DNA from: Lentzea nigeriaca
GTDB taxonomy: Bacteria; Actinomycetota; Actinomycetes; Mycobacteriales; Pseudonocardiaceae
NCBI RefSeq assembly: GCF_016907955.1
Contig: NZ_JAFBCX010000005.1
Span: 558,001 to 622,000, forward strand
DNA length: 64,000 bases
Direction: 5' to 3'
Shown: piece by piece, positions 25,605-32,597 of the stretch
Numbering within the stretch: position 1 is the stretch's first letter
Layout of the letters: each line of letters starts with the position of its first letter
Translations under genes and position numbers: made by a program
The notes under the pieces: model-generated
Seen by the model: the letters and a program-made list of their open reading frames with translations, nothing else
What the model was told of the DNA's origin: nothing
The model's database searches: none

Positions 25605-26101
25605 GCGACCCCCTCGGCAGGTTCCGAGGAGCCAGTTCGCACCCAGCGCGCCACGGCTGCAGGGTCGATCGTTCGTCCGGTGGTGTAGGTGGTCCGGCGC
25701 CGCTGGAGCTCTTCCCAGCTTCTGCAGGTTCCCCAATCCCGTGAGGCTGCGAACGCCCTCGCAAACACCTTCATGTCGAGCTGCTGCAGCAGCTGATCCC
25801 AGTCAGCCCGATGTGCGATCGCTTTCGGCGTGTGCTGCTCGCAAAACCACACGGCGGCATGGGCAACCGCTGCACGCTTCGTGTCTTCGTCTGCCAAGGC
25901 CCAGGCCTTGGTGCCTGGCAACGGGACTGGACCTACAGCAGCCTTCAGGATGGGTTCGGCCCAGGAGCGAACGAGGTCCGGGTTGATTACCTCTACCAAG
26001 GTGGAGGTGTAACCTTGAGACTTGTCGTCGGTGGTGGTGACGAGGGTTCGAGCGGCGGTGTCCTCCTGGCCGGGGATGCCGCCGTTTTCTTGTGTCGTCA
26101 C
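25601..26101 (-). CDS. hypothetical protein between excisionase and AAA ATPase
   Basis: This 166-residue soluble protein begins VTTQENGGIPGQED and contains NPDLVRSWAEPILKAAVG and a Trp/Arg-rich C-terminal half (WDQLLQQLDMKVFARAFAAS). It overlaps the excisionase stop and the ATPase start by 4 bp each (GTGA both times), so it is made in step with them. No family is recognised. The position suggests a replication or excision accessory factor. Confidence 0.65.
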   Translation of the reverse strand: MTTQENGGIPGQEDTAARTLVTTTDDKSQGYTSTLVEVINPDLVRSWAEPILKAAVGPVPLPGTKAWALADEDTKRAAVAHAAVWFCEQHTPKAIAHRADWDQLLQQLDMKVFARAFAASRDWGTCRSWEELQRRRTTYTTGRTIDPAAVARWVRTGSSEPAEGVA

Positions 26102-26286
26102 GCCGCCCGACCCCCTCCAACCGCATTCTCGGCAAGCCACGCGTCCACATCGGACTTCCTGTAGCGGACGTGCCGGCCAACGCGGGAGTACTTGGGGCCG
26201 CCACCGCGAGTGTTCCAGGCGTAGACGGTGTTGAGCGGAACGTTGACGTACTCCCCCACCTCCGCCGGGGACATCAGGGCTTCCAT
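26098..26286 (-). CDS. xis: excisionase (MerR-like helix-turn-helix)
   Basis: This 62-residue protein has the winged-helix excisionase pattern: LMSPAEVGEYVNVPLNTVYAW, then GGGPKYSRVGRHVRYRKSDVD and AWLAEN. It should bind near an attachment site and steer the integrase toward excision. It starts the leftward operon that continues through the AAA ATPase, so excision and replication functions would be made together. It diverges from the XRE regulator over the AAACTTCTCTA operators. Confidence 0.9.
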   Translation of the reverse strand: MEALMSPAEVGEYVNVPLNTVYAWNTRGGGPKYSRVGRHVRYRKSDVDAWLAENAVGGGRAA

Positions 26287-26306
26287 GTCGACTCCCTATT
26301 TGGAGA

Positions 26307-26383
26307 AAACTTCTCTAACTCGCTCTCTGATCGACAGTGAACAACAACTTGCGTCCTTTTGCAACATGGGGCAAAGTTCTCTA
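26307..26383 (+). promoter_or_regulatory. paired AAA(C/G)TTCTCTA operators
   Basis: AAACTTCTCTA (26307-26317) and AAAGTTCTCTA (26373-26383) differ at one base and flank the divergent promoter region between the excisionase and the XRE gene. The first is part of GAGAAAACTTCTC, an inverted repeat. The second abuts the regulator ATG and takes the place of its ribosome site. Confidence 0.5.
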
Positions 26384-26384
26384 T

Positions 26385-26999
26385 ATGGGGAAGCGAAGCA
26401 TCGAGCGTGGCCCGGTCGCCCAGCGCGTGGCGGAGAACATCCGGGATCTACGGCGAAGTCGAGACATGACGCTGCAGGAGCTGTCTGACCGGTTGGCCGA
26501 GGTTGGTCGGCCGGTCGTGGTGTCTGGAGTCGGGAAGATGGAGCAAACGAAAGCGGAGGGCGCGCGACGGGTCGACGTGGACGACCTGGTCGCGCTGGCG
26601 CTGGCGCTCGATGTCAGTCCGCTTCGCCTGCTTCTCACTGCCACCGCGGCACCGGATGAGCTCACTGAGCTGTCGCAGGACGTCAGGGTGAGTGAGCGCG
26701 TGGCGTGGTTGTGGGGTCGCGGAGAAGCGTCCCTCTGGCTAGTCGCGCCGAAGCCGGACCCCACCGTCGCCACCGGAGCCGAGTGGTACCGCAGGGACAA
26801 GGAGTTCCCGAAGGTCAACAGGCCCGATGTGCAGAAGCCTGACCCGCGGAAACTGATTGCCCACGGCGGCGAGCTTCAGGCGCTGTGGCGATCTGTCCGG
26901 AAGCTCGCCGACGAGATGGATTGCTCTTGGCGTGAGGTCCTCGAGGTGCTTCCTGACGCAGGCGATATGACCTTGGAGGGTGACGATGGCGAGCGTTGA
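26385..26999 (+). CDS. XRE-family regulator of the integrase/excisionase switch
   Basis: This 204-residue protein has an N-terminal helix-turn-helix (RDMTLQELSDRLAEVGRPVV) similar to phage-type repressors, followed by a helical region and an Arg/Trp-rich C-terminal part. The ATG at 26385 lies directly behind an operator-like repeat, without a normal ribosome site. It overlaps the integrase gene by 14 bp. Divergent placement against the excisionase operon makes it the likely repressor of excision. Confidence 0.82.
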   Translation: MGKRSIERGPVAQRVAENIRDLRRSRDMTLQELSDRLAEVGRPVVVSGVGKMEQTKAEGARRVDVDDLVALALALDVSPLRLLLTATAAPDELTELSQDVRVSERVAWLWGRGEASLWLVAPKPDPTVATGAEWYRRDKEFPKVNRPDVQKPDPRKLIAHGGELQALWRSVRKLADEMDCSWREVLEVLPDAGDMTLEGDDGER

Positions 27000-28239
27000 G
27001 GACCGGTGGTACCGGGACAAGCGTGACGATGAGGGCAACGTCATCGTTGATGCGAACGGCAACCCTGAGAAGGAGCCCACCGAACGCCACGGCATCGGCA
27101 AGCGATGGCTCGTCAGGTGGCGCGATCCGGACAAGAAGCCCCGGAAACTGTCCTTCGACAAAAAGGTGCAGGCGAACGCACACAAGGCGCAGGTCGAGGC
27201 GGACATGTCCCGCGGGACGTACATCGACCCCACTGCAGGTGCGGTCACGTTCGGCACCTACGCCGCGGAATGGCTGGCACGGCAGACGACGGATCCGCTG
27301 ACAGTCGAGAACGTCACGGACCGGCTACGCCGATACGTGGAGGGCACCGCGCTCCACAAGACGCCCCTCAACCGGGTGAGACCTGGCGTCGTGCAGTCGT
27401 GGATCAGTGGCCTGCCGGAGAACCTCGATGGCAGCACCAAGGGAACCGTGTTCGCCCACGTCTCCGCGATCCTCAACGCAGCGGTCGCCGATGAGTTGAT
27501 CGGTCGAAACCCCTGCAAGTCGTCCAGCGTCCGCCGGCCGAAGGGCGACGCGAAGGAGATCGAGCCTTGGTCTGCCGAGTGGGTCGAGGGTCTACACGCG
27601 GCCCTTCCGGAGAACTACCGGATCCTCGCCACCCTGGGCGCCGGACTGGGGTTACGGCAGGGCGAGATGTTCGGCCTCAGCCCGGATGACGTCGACTTCC
27701 TCCGCGGCTGGGTCACCGTGCAGCGACAGGTGAAGCTGGTCGGATCCAAGCAGGTGTTCAGCCTGCCGAAGGGCCGCAAGACCAGGAAGATCCCGCTGCC
27801 CTCGACCGTGCGGGAGGAGCTCGCCGCCCATCTCGCCGCACGTCCCGCCAAGGACGTGACGCTGCCGTGGGAGACCTCGACCGGCAAGCCGACGACCGTG
27901 CGCCTGATCGTGACGACACGGCAGTCAGGGGCCTGCCGGCGGACCACCTTCAACTCCGAGACGTGGAAGCCTGCGCTGGCGAAGGCGAAGATCCCGACCG
28001 ACGACCGGGAGAACGGGTGCCACGCGCTGCGGCACTTCTTCGCGGCAACGCTCCTCGATGCCGGCGAGAACATCAAGGCGGTGTCCCGATGGCTGGGGCA
28101 CTCCTCGGGAGCGTTCACCTTGCGCTACTACGGGCACTTGATGCCGAGTTCGGAGGAGCGCACACGGTCCGCCGTGGACGCAGTGCTGTCGAGGTGGTGT
28201 GCCCCGGTTGTGCCCCAAGGTGAGGCTCAACCGGTGTGA
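26986..28239 (+). CDS. int: tyrosine site-specific integrase
   Basis: This 417-residue recombinase has an N-terminal arm-binding domain (RWLVRWRDPDKKPRKLSFDK), a core-binding region and a C-terminal catalytic domain. The first active Arg is in GLRQGEMFGL (near 224), the HxxR motif in HALRHFF (near 346), the late His in WLGHSS, and the nucleophile Tyr in LRYYGHLMPS (near 380). The ATG at 26986 lies behind GGAGG; an in-frame GTG at 26980 is possible. Its end lies 13 bp from the right attachment repeat, and its last codons contain the arm-type motif pair. Confidence 0.95.
   Translation: MASVEDRWYRDKRDDEGNVIVDANGNPEKEPTERHGIGKRWLVRWRDPDKKPRKLSFDKKVQANAHKAQVEADMSRGTYIDPTAGAVTFGTYAAEWLARQTTDPLTVENVTDRLRRYVEGTALHKTPLNRVRPGVVQSWISGLPENLDGSTKGTVFAHVSAILNAAVADELIGRNPCKSSSVRRPKGDAKEIEPWSAEWVEGLHAALPENYRILATLGAGLGLRQGEMFGLSPDDVDFLRGWVTVQRQVKLVGSKQVFSLPKGRKTRKIPLPSTVREELAAHLAARPAKDVTLPWETSTGKPTTVRLIVTTRQSGACRRTTFNSETWKPALAKAKIPTDDRENGCHALRHFFAATLLDAGENIKAVSRWLGHSSGAFTLRYYGHLMPSSEERTRSAVDAVLSRWCAPVVPQGEAQPV
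28198..28216 (+). repeat. paired arm-type motif, right end
   Basis: TGTGCCCC occurs at 28198-28205 and 28209-28216, 11 bp apart as at the left end. This pair is inside the last codons of the integrase gene and 36 bp from the attachment core. Confidence 0.6.
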
Positions 28240-28252
28240 CCAGCGGTTATTC

Positions 28253-28269
28253 TCAGAACAGCCGGAACT
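28253..28269 (+). repeat. attR core, 17-bp direct repeat
   Basis: This copy is identical to 13963-13979. It covers the stop codon and the last codons of nucS, so integration leaves the protein unchanged. Confidence 0.88.
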
Positions 28270-28912
28270 CGTCCGGCTCGATCCCGCGCAACGCGTCGTA
28301 GTCCAGCACCACGCAGCGAATCCCGCGGTCCTCGGCCAGCGTCCGCGCCTGCGGCTTGATCTGCTGCGCCGCGAACACGCCCTGCACCGGCGCGAGCAAC
28401 GGGTCGCGGTTCAGCAGCTCCAGGTACCGGGTCAGCTGCTCCACACCGTCGATCTCACCCCGCCGCTTGATCTCCACGGCGACCGAGACCCCGGAGGCGT
28501 CGCGGCACATCAGGTCGACGGGCCCGATGGCGGTCGGGTACTCGCGGCGCACCAGCGTCCAGCCCTCGCCGAGGGTCGTGACGTGTTCGGCGAGCAGCTT
28601 CTGCAGGTCCGCCTCGACGCCGTCCTTCTGCAGGCCGGGTTCGGGGCCGAGCTCGTGCTTGGAGTCGTGCATCACCTCTTCGAGGGTGATGATCAGCTTC
28701 TCCCCCGCCTTGTTCTGCACGGTCCAGATGTCCGGGTCCTCGATCAGCCAGCAGGGCGGGCTCATCCAGTTCAACGGCTTGTAGGCGCGGTCGTCGGAGT
28801 GGATCGACACCGAGCCGTCAGCCTTGATCAGCAGCAGTCGCTGAGCCATCGGCAGATGGGCGGTGAGTCGTCCTACGTAGTCGACCTGGCAGCGAGCGAT
28901 GACGAGACGCAC
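28253..28912 (-). CDS. nucS: mismatch-specific endonuclease NucS (EndoMS)
   Basis: NucS cuts both DNA strands at mismatches and carries mismatch repair in actinobacteria that lack MutS/MutL. This 219-residue protein has the N-terminal DNA-binding and dimer domain ([16 protein letters not shown]) and the C-terminal RecB-like nuclease domain with [28 protein letters not shown]. The full C-terminus (PDEFRLF) is present. The last 17 bp are the integrative element's attachment core. Nothing suggests loss of activity. Confidence 0.93.
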   Translation of the reverse strand: MRLVIARCQVDYVGRLTAHLPMAQRLLLIKADGSVSIHSDDRAYKPLNWMSPPCWLIEDPDIWTVQNKAGEKLIITLEEVMHDSKHELGPEPGLQKDGVEADLQKLLAEHVTTLGEGWTLVRREYPTAIGPVDLMCRDASGVSVAVEIKRRGEIDGVEQLTRYLELLNRDPLLAPVQGVFAAQQIKPQARTLAEDRGIRCVVLDYDALRGIEPDEFRLF

Positions 28913-28966
28913 CGCGACAGGCTACGGGGTGTGTCCACCAACGGGTCGTTAGGTACGGTCCGTGGC

Positions 28967-29503
28967 GTGGAGAGCCTTGGCAGCCGTCAGGTGTACGCAA
29001 ACCCGTGGATGACCGTTCGCGAGGACGATGTCCGTCGCGCGGATGGCACGAACGGCATCTACGGCGTGGTGGAAAAGCCCGACTTCGCCCTGATCATCCC
29101 GCTCGACGGCGAACGCCTGCGGCTCGTCGAGCAGTTCCGCTACCCCATCGGACTGCGGCGCTGGGAGTTCCCCCAGGGCACGGCCCCGGACCGGCAGGAC
29201 TCGGACCCGCTCGAGCTCGCCACCCGCGAACTGCGCGAGGAGACCGGCCTGCGCGCGGGCAGGATGATCGAGCTCGGCCTGCTGGACGTGGCGCCGGGCA
29301 TGTCGTCGCAGCGCGGGCGGGTGTTCCTCGCCACCGAGCTGACCGAGGGCTTCCACGAGCGGGAGCACGAGGAGCAGGACATGCGCTCGGCGTGGTTCCC
29401 GCGCGCCGACTTCGAGACGATGATCGCGAAGAGCGAGATCACCGACGCCCAGTCGATCGCCGCCTACACGCTCCTCCTGCTGCACGAGCACTCGCAGCCC
29501 TAG
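28967..29503 (+). CDS. Nudix hydrolase (ADP-ribose pyrophosphatase-like)
   Basis: This 178-residue enzyme should hydrolyse a nucleoside diphosphate derivative such as ADP-ribose. The Nudix box is recognisable as FPQGTAPDRQDSDPL followed by ATRELREETGL, with about two extra residues between the Gly and the REL part compared with the standard spacing. The GTG at 28967 is used; an in-frame GTG at 28931 would add 12 residues. It overlaps the convergent regulator gene by 4 bp. The exact substrate is open. Confidence 0.86.
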   Translation: MESLGSRQVYANPWMTVREDDVRRADGTNGIYGVVEKPDFALIIPLDGERLRLVEQFRYPIGLRRWEFPQGTAPDRQDSDPLELATRELREETGLRAGRMIELGLLDVAPGMSSQRGRVFLATELTEGFHEREHEEQDMRSAWFPRADFETMIAKSEITDAQSIAAYTLLLLHEHSQP

Positions 29504-30426
29504 TTCCGACAGGCCTGAAACGCCGCGCGATACGCGTTCGGTGAGGTCCCGGCGATCCGCTTGAACCTGTCGCGGAACGCCGTGGCCGAGCCGAACCCGA
29601 CCCTGCTCGCGATCAGCTCCACCGAGTCCCTGGTCGTCTCCAGCAGGTGCTGCGCCTGCCGCACCCGCGCGCGGTGCAACCACTGCAACGGCGTCGTCCC
29701 GGTCTGCTCGCGGAACCGCCGGTTCAACGTCCGCGTGCTCATGCCGGCCTGCCGCGCGAGGTCGTCGAGCGTCAGCTCACGCGCGGCGTTGGCCTGCATC
29801 CACAACAACAACGGTTCGAGCTCCCCACCCTGTGGCGCCACCGGTGGCGTCACGATGAACTGCGCCTGCCCGCCTTCTCGTTCCAGCGGCATCACGGCGT
29901 ACCGCGCCGCATCGGCCGCCACCGCCGACCCGTGGTCACGCCGGATCATGTGCAGACACAGGTCCAGCCCGGCCGCGGCACCCGCCGACGTCAGGAACTG
30001 CCCGTTGTCCACGTAGAGCACGTCCGGGTCGACCTCGAGAGCCGGGAACCGCGCCGCCAGCTCCGCGGCACCGAGCCAGTGCGTGGTCACCCGCAACCCG
30101 TCCAGCAGACCGGTGGCCGCGAACACGAACGCCCCCGTGCAGATCGACGCGATCCGCGCGCCTCTCGCCGCGGCCTGCCGCAGCGCCTCGACCAACCGCT
30201 CGGGCACGACGAGGCCGGGGTCGTGCCCAGGCAGCACGATGGTGTCCACTTCGGACAACAACTCCAAGCCGTACGGCACTTTCAGCTCGAAACAGCCCGC
30301 GTCGACAGTCCTCTTCGGACCGCAAACCCGGACCCGGTACCGGCCCGTCCAGTTGAACGCGTCGACCGGCGTCGCGAAGTCGAACGGGACAACGCTGTCC
30401 ATCGCCACCACTGCCACCTCGTGCAC
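29500..30426 (-). CDS. GlxA-family AraC-type regulator with DJ-1/PfpI domain
   Basis: This protein of about 308 residues has an N-terminal DJ-1/PfpI-like domain with the nucleophile-elbow stretch RIASICTGAFVFAATGLLDG, and a C-terminal AraC domain with two helix-turn-helix units (LTLDDLARQAGMSTRTLNR and SVELIASRVGFGSATAFRDR). It probably senses a small molecule and activates transcription. Start choice is uncertain: the GTG at 30426 gives the usual MHEVAVVAMD beginning, while an ATG at 30468 would add 14 residues. Confidence 0.88.
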   Translation of the reverse strand: MHEVAVVAMDSVVPFDFATPVDAFNWTGRYRVRVCGPKRTVDAGCFELKVPYGLELLSEVDTIVLPGHDPGLVVPERLVEALRQAAARGARIASICTGAFVFAATGLLDGLRVTTHWLGAAELAARFPALEVDPDVLYVDNGQFLTSAGAAAGLDLCLHMIRRDHGSAVAADAARYAVMPLEREGGQAQFIVTPPVAPQGGELEPLLLWMQANAARELTLDDLARQAGMSTRTLNRRFREQTGTTPLQWLHRARVRQAQHLLETTRDSVELIASRVGFGSATAFRDRFKRIAGTSPNAYRAAFQACRN

Positions 30427-30513
30427 GTCCACCACGGTAGCTGGCGAGAATCCGTTGGAACATGGCATTCCAGCCAGTTCCCGCAGCCGCCGCCCGCTCC
30501 TACCGTCGTGATC

Positions 30514-30921
30514 ATGAGCAAGCTGTTCCTCTCGCTCCACGTCCTGGCCGCCATCGTCGCCATCGGCCCGGTGACGGTCGCCGCCAGCATGTTCCCCAAA
30601 GCCGTGCGAACCAACGGCAACCCCGAGCTCCTGCACCGCATCTGCCGCGTCTACGCCCTCATCGGCATCTCGGTACCGGTCTTCGGGTTCGCGACGGCCG
30701 GCGTGATGGGCGTGACCGGCCACCCCTGGGTGATCGTCTCGATCGCACTCACCACCGCCGCCGCGTTCGTGCTGACCCTCAAAATCCTGCCCGGCCAGGA
30801 GAAGGCGTTGAAGACCAACGACATCAAGCACCTCGCGATGTACACGGGAGTCTTCAACGTGCTCTGGGCCGTGGTCACCGTGCTGATGATCCTCCGGCCG
30901 GGCTCGACGACCGGCGCCTAG
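30514..30921 (+). CDS. DUF2269-like four-helix membrane protein
   Basis: This 135-residue protein has four hydrophobic helices (LFLSLHVLAAIVAIGPVTVA first) with a His in the first helix and the start typical of small DUF2269-like proteins. Function is unknown. The ATG at 30514 is 88 bp from the divergent GlxA-type start, so that regulator may control it. Its end overlaps the convergent dehydrogenase gene by 4 bp. Confidence 0.75.
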   Translation: MSKLFLSLHVLAAIVAIGPVTVAASMFPKAVRTNGNPELLHRICRVYALIGISVPVFGFATAGVMGVTGHPWVIVSIALTTAAAFVLTLKILPGQEKALKTNDIKHLAMYTGVFNVLWAVVTVLMILRPGSTTGA

Positions 30922-31616
30922 CGTTGCGCGACCGGCCGCACCACGATCTCGTTGACGTCCACGGAGTCGGGCTGCGAGATCGCGTACGCGATGGCGTCAC
31001 CGATCGCCGACGCGGGGATCGCCACCTTGCGGAAGTCCTCCATCATCGACGCCGAGAACTCCTCGGTGATGGTGTCCGCCAGCTCGGACTCCGTGACACC
31101 GGGCGAGATCACGGTGACGCGCAGGTTCTCGCTCTCCTGGCGCAGGCCCTCGGACAGCGCCCACACCGCGTACTTCGTCGCGCAGTACACAGCAGCGGTG
31201 GGCATGACCATGTGCGCGGCGACCGAGGCAACGTTCACGACGTGCCCGCTGTCGGTGAACCGGGGCAGCACCGCACCGATGCCGTTCAGCACACCCTTGA
31301 TGTTCACGTCCACCATGCGGTCCCACTCGTCGACCTTGAGCGAACTCATGAGGGACAACGGCATCACCCCCGCGTTGTTCACCAACACGTCGACCCGCCC
31401 GTACCGCTCGACGGCCGCATCCACAAAGGACTGGAAGGACTCCCGCGAGGTCACGTCCAACGGCGCGTAGGCACCACCGATCTCGGCGGCCAACGCCTCC
31501 AGTCGATCGACCCGACGCGCCCCGAGGAACACCTGATGCCCGGCCGCGGCCAGCACACGGGCCGTCGCCTCACCGATACCGCTGGAAGCTCCACTGATCA
31601 ACACAACTTTGTTCAT
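30918..31616 (-). CDS. short-chain dehydrogenase/reductase
   Basis: This 232-residue classical SDR has the NAD(P) loop SGASSGIGEATA near residue 8, NNAGVM, the catalytic Ser in VVNVASVAAH and YxxxK in YCATK. An Arg-Arg pair after the second strand (GARRVDR) favours NADPH. It diverges from an MmyB-type regulator over a near-perfect 31-bp palindrome. Such pairs are common in actinomycetes, with the regulator repressing the oxidoreductase. The substrate is unknown. Confidence 0.9.
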   Translation of the reverse strand: MNKVVLISGASSGIGEATARVLAAAGHQVFLGARRVDRLEALAAEIGGAYAPLDVTSRESFQSFVDAAVERYGRVDVLVNNAGVMPLSLMSSLKVDEWDRMVDVNIKGVLNGIGAVLPRFTDSGHVVNVASVAAHMVMPTAAVYCATKYAVWALSEGLRQESENLRVTVISPGVTESELADTITEEFSASMMEDFRKVAIPASAIGDAIAYAISQPDSVDVNEIVVRPVAQR

Positions 31617-31659
31617 GGCCACAACGATGGCCAGCGCAGACGACGCCGGCCAGGACACC

Positions 31660-31690
31660 TTCTGCCTAGGTGTGGCACACCCAGGCAGAA
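31660..31690. promoter_or_regulatory. 31-bp operator palindrome between SDR and MmyB regulator
   Basis: TTCTGCCTAGGTGT (31660-31673) and ACACCCAGGCAGAA (31677-31690) form arms matching at 13 of 14 positions around a 3-base centre. The site is midway in the divergent promoter region, 28 bp before the regulator ATG. Confidence 0.7.
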
Positions 31691-31718
31691 GCCACCCACT
31701 GCGCATAACCTCGACCAC

Positions 31719-32555
31719 ATGCTCGGCGAGTTCCTGAAAGCCCACCGCGCCCGCGTCAACCCCGAGGACGCGGGCCTGCCCAGCCACACCCAGCGCAAGG
31801 TGAAGGGCCTCCGACGAGAAGAGGTCGCCGTCCTGGCAGGGGTGAGCGCCGACTACTACGCGCGCCTCGAACAGGGCCGCGAGACCAACCCGTCAGCCCA
31901 GGTCCTGGACGCCCTGAGCCGCGCCCTCAGGCTCGACACCGACGCACGCGCTCACCTGCACCGCCTCGCGGGCGTCGTCGCCGACGAAGGCCACGAGACG
32001 CAGGTCGTGAGCCCGGAACTGCGGCAGCTCATCAGCGGCATGCACGACATGCCGGCGTTCGTGATGAACTCGCTGCTCGACATCCTCGCCACGAACGCCC
32101 TGGCCGACGCCCTCTACGAGCCGTTCACGCCGGCCGACAACGCCGCCAGGATGACGTTCCTCGACCCGGCCGCCACGAGCTTCTACCCGCGCTGGCACTG
32201 GGTCGCCCAGAGCACCGTCGCCCACCTGCGGAAGACAGCCGACCCGAAATCCCAGCGCCTCAAGCAGATGGTGACCGAGCTCAACCAGCACCCGGTCTTC
32301 AAGGAGCTGTGGGAACAGCACGACGTGCGCGGCAAGACCCAGGACGCCAAGGACTTCGTGCACCCGGCGGTGGGCCCGCTCACCCTCAACTTCCACTCGT
32401 TCGACGTGCGCGAGGCACCCGGCCAGTTCCTCGTGATCTACCAGGCGGAACCGGGCCCGAACGCCGACGCCCTGAAGCTCCTCGCGACCAGCCGGGCCAC
32501 CCTGCGTGCCGCTTCCGCGGAAACGACGCCGCTGTGGCTGTCGGCGCGAAGCTGA
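31719..32555 (+). CDS. XRE regulator with MmyB-like sensor domain
   Basis: This 278-residue protein has an N-terminal helix-turn-helix containing VKGLRREEVAVLAGVSADYY and ARLEQGRE, and a C-terminal MmyB-like ligand-binding domain with ILATNALADALYEPF and the late PLTLNFHSFDVREAPGQ. MmyB domains bind fatty-acid-like ligands in the one structure I recall. It should repress itself and the divergent dehydrogenase through the palindrome at 31660-31690. A strong terminator follows its stop. Confidence 0.9.
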   Translation: MLGEFLKAHRARVNPEDAGLPSHTQRKVKGLRREEVAVLAGVSADYYARLEQGRETNPSAQVLDALSRALRLDTDARAHLHRLAGVVADEGHETQVVSPELRQLISGMHDMPAFVMNSLLDILATNALADALYEPFTPADNAARMTFLDPAATSFYPRWHWVAQSTVAHLRKTADPKSQRLKQMVTELNQHPVFKELWEQHDVRGKTQDAKDFVHPAVGPLTLNFHSFDVREAPGQFLVIYQAEPGPNADALKLLATSRATLRAASAETTPLWLSARS

Positions 32556-32590
32556 GAATCCCGGTCCTCCGCCAGGAGAACCGGGATTCT
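32555..32590. terminator. bidirectional hairpin terminator
   Basis: AGAATCCCGGT (32555-32565) pairs perfectly with ACCGGGATTCT (32580-32590) around a 14-base loop, between two convergent genes. It can serve the regulator gene and the lectin gene on the other strand. Confidence 0.75.
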
Positions 32591-32597
32591 GCCGCAC

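Larger units (their letters stand above)
13963..28269. mobile_element. 14.3-kb integrative element in the 3' end of nucS
   Basis: A 17-bp direct repeat, TCAGAACAGCCGGAACT, bounds the region at 13963-13979 and 28253-28269. The right copy is exactly the stop and last codons of nucS, and a tyrosine integrase gene ends just inside it. The content is typical of actinomycete mobile DNA: integrase, excisionase, XRE regulators, DUF397, an AAA replication-type ATPase, many overlapping tiny genes and a phage tape measure gene. No TraB/FtsK transfer gene, capsid, portal or terminase is visible, so it is neither a standard conjugative element nor a complete prophage. Confidence 0.9.

Noticed and set aside
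13963..28269. Classical conjugative AICE
   Set aside because: No FtsK/TraB-like transfer gene or RepSA-type initiator is visible among its genes.
28253..28269. tRNA-gene attachment site
   Set aside because: No tRNA cloverleaf is found at either core; the core belongs to the nucS coding end.
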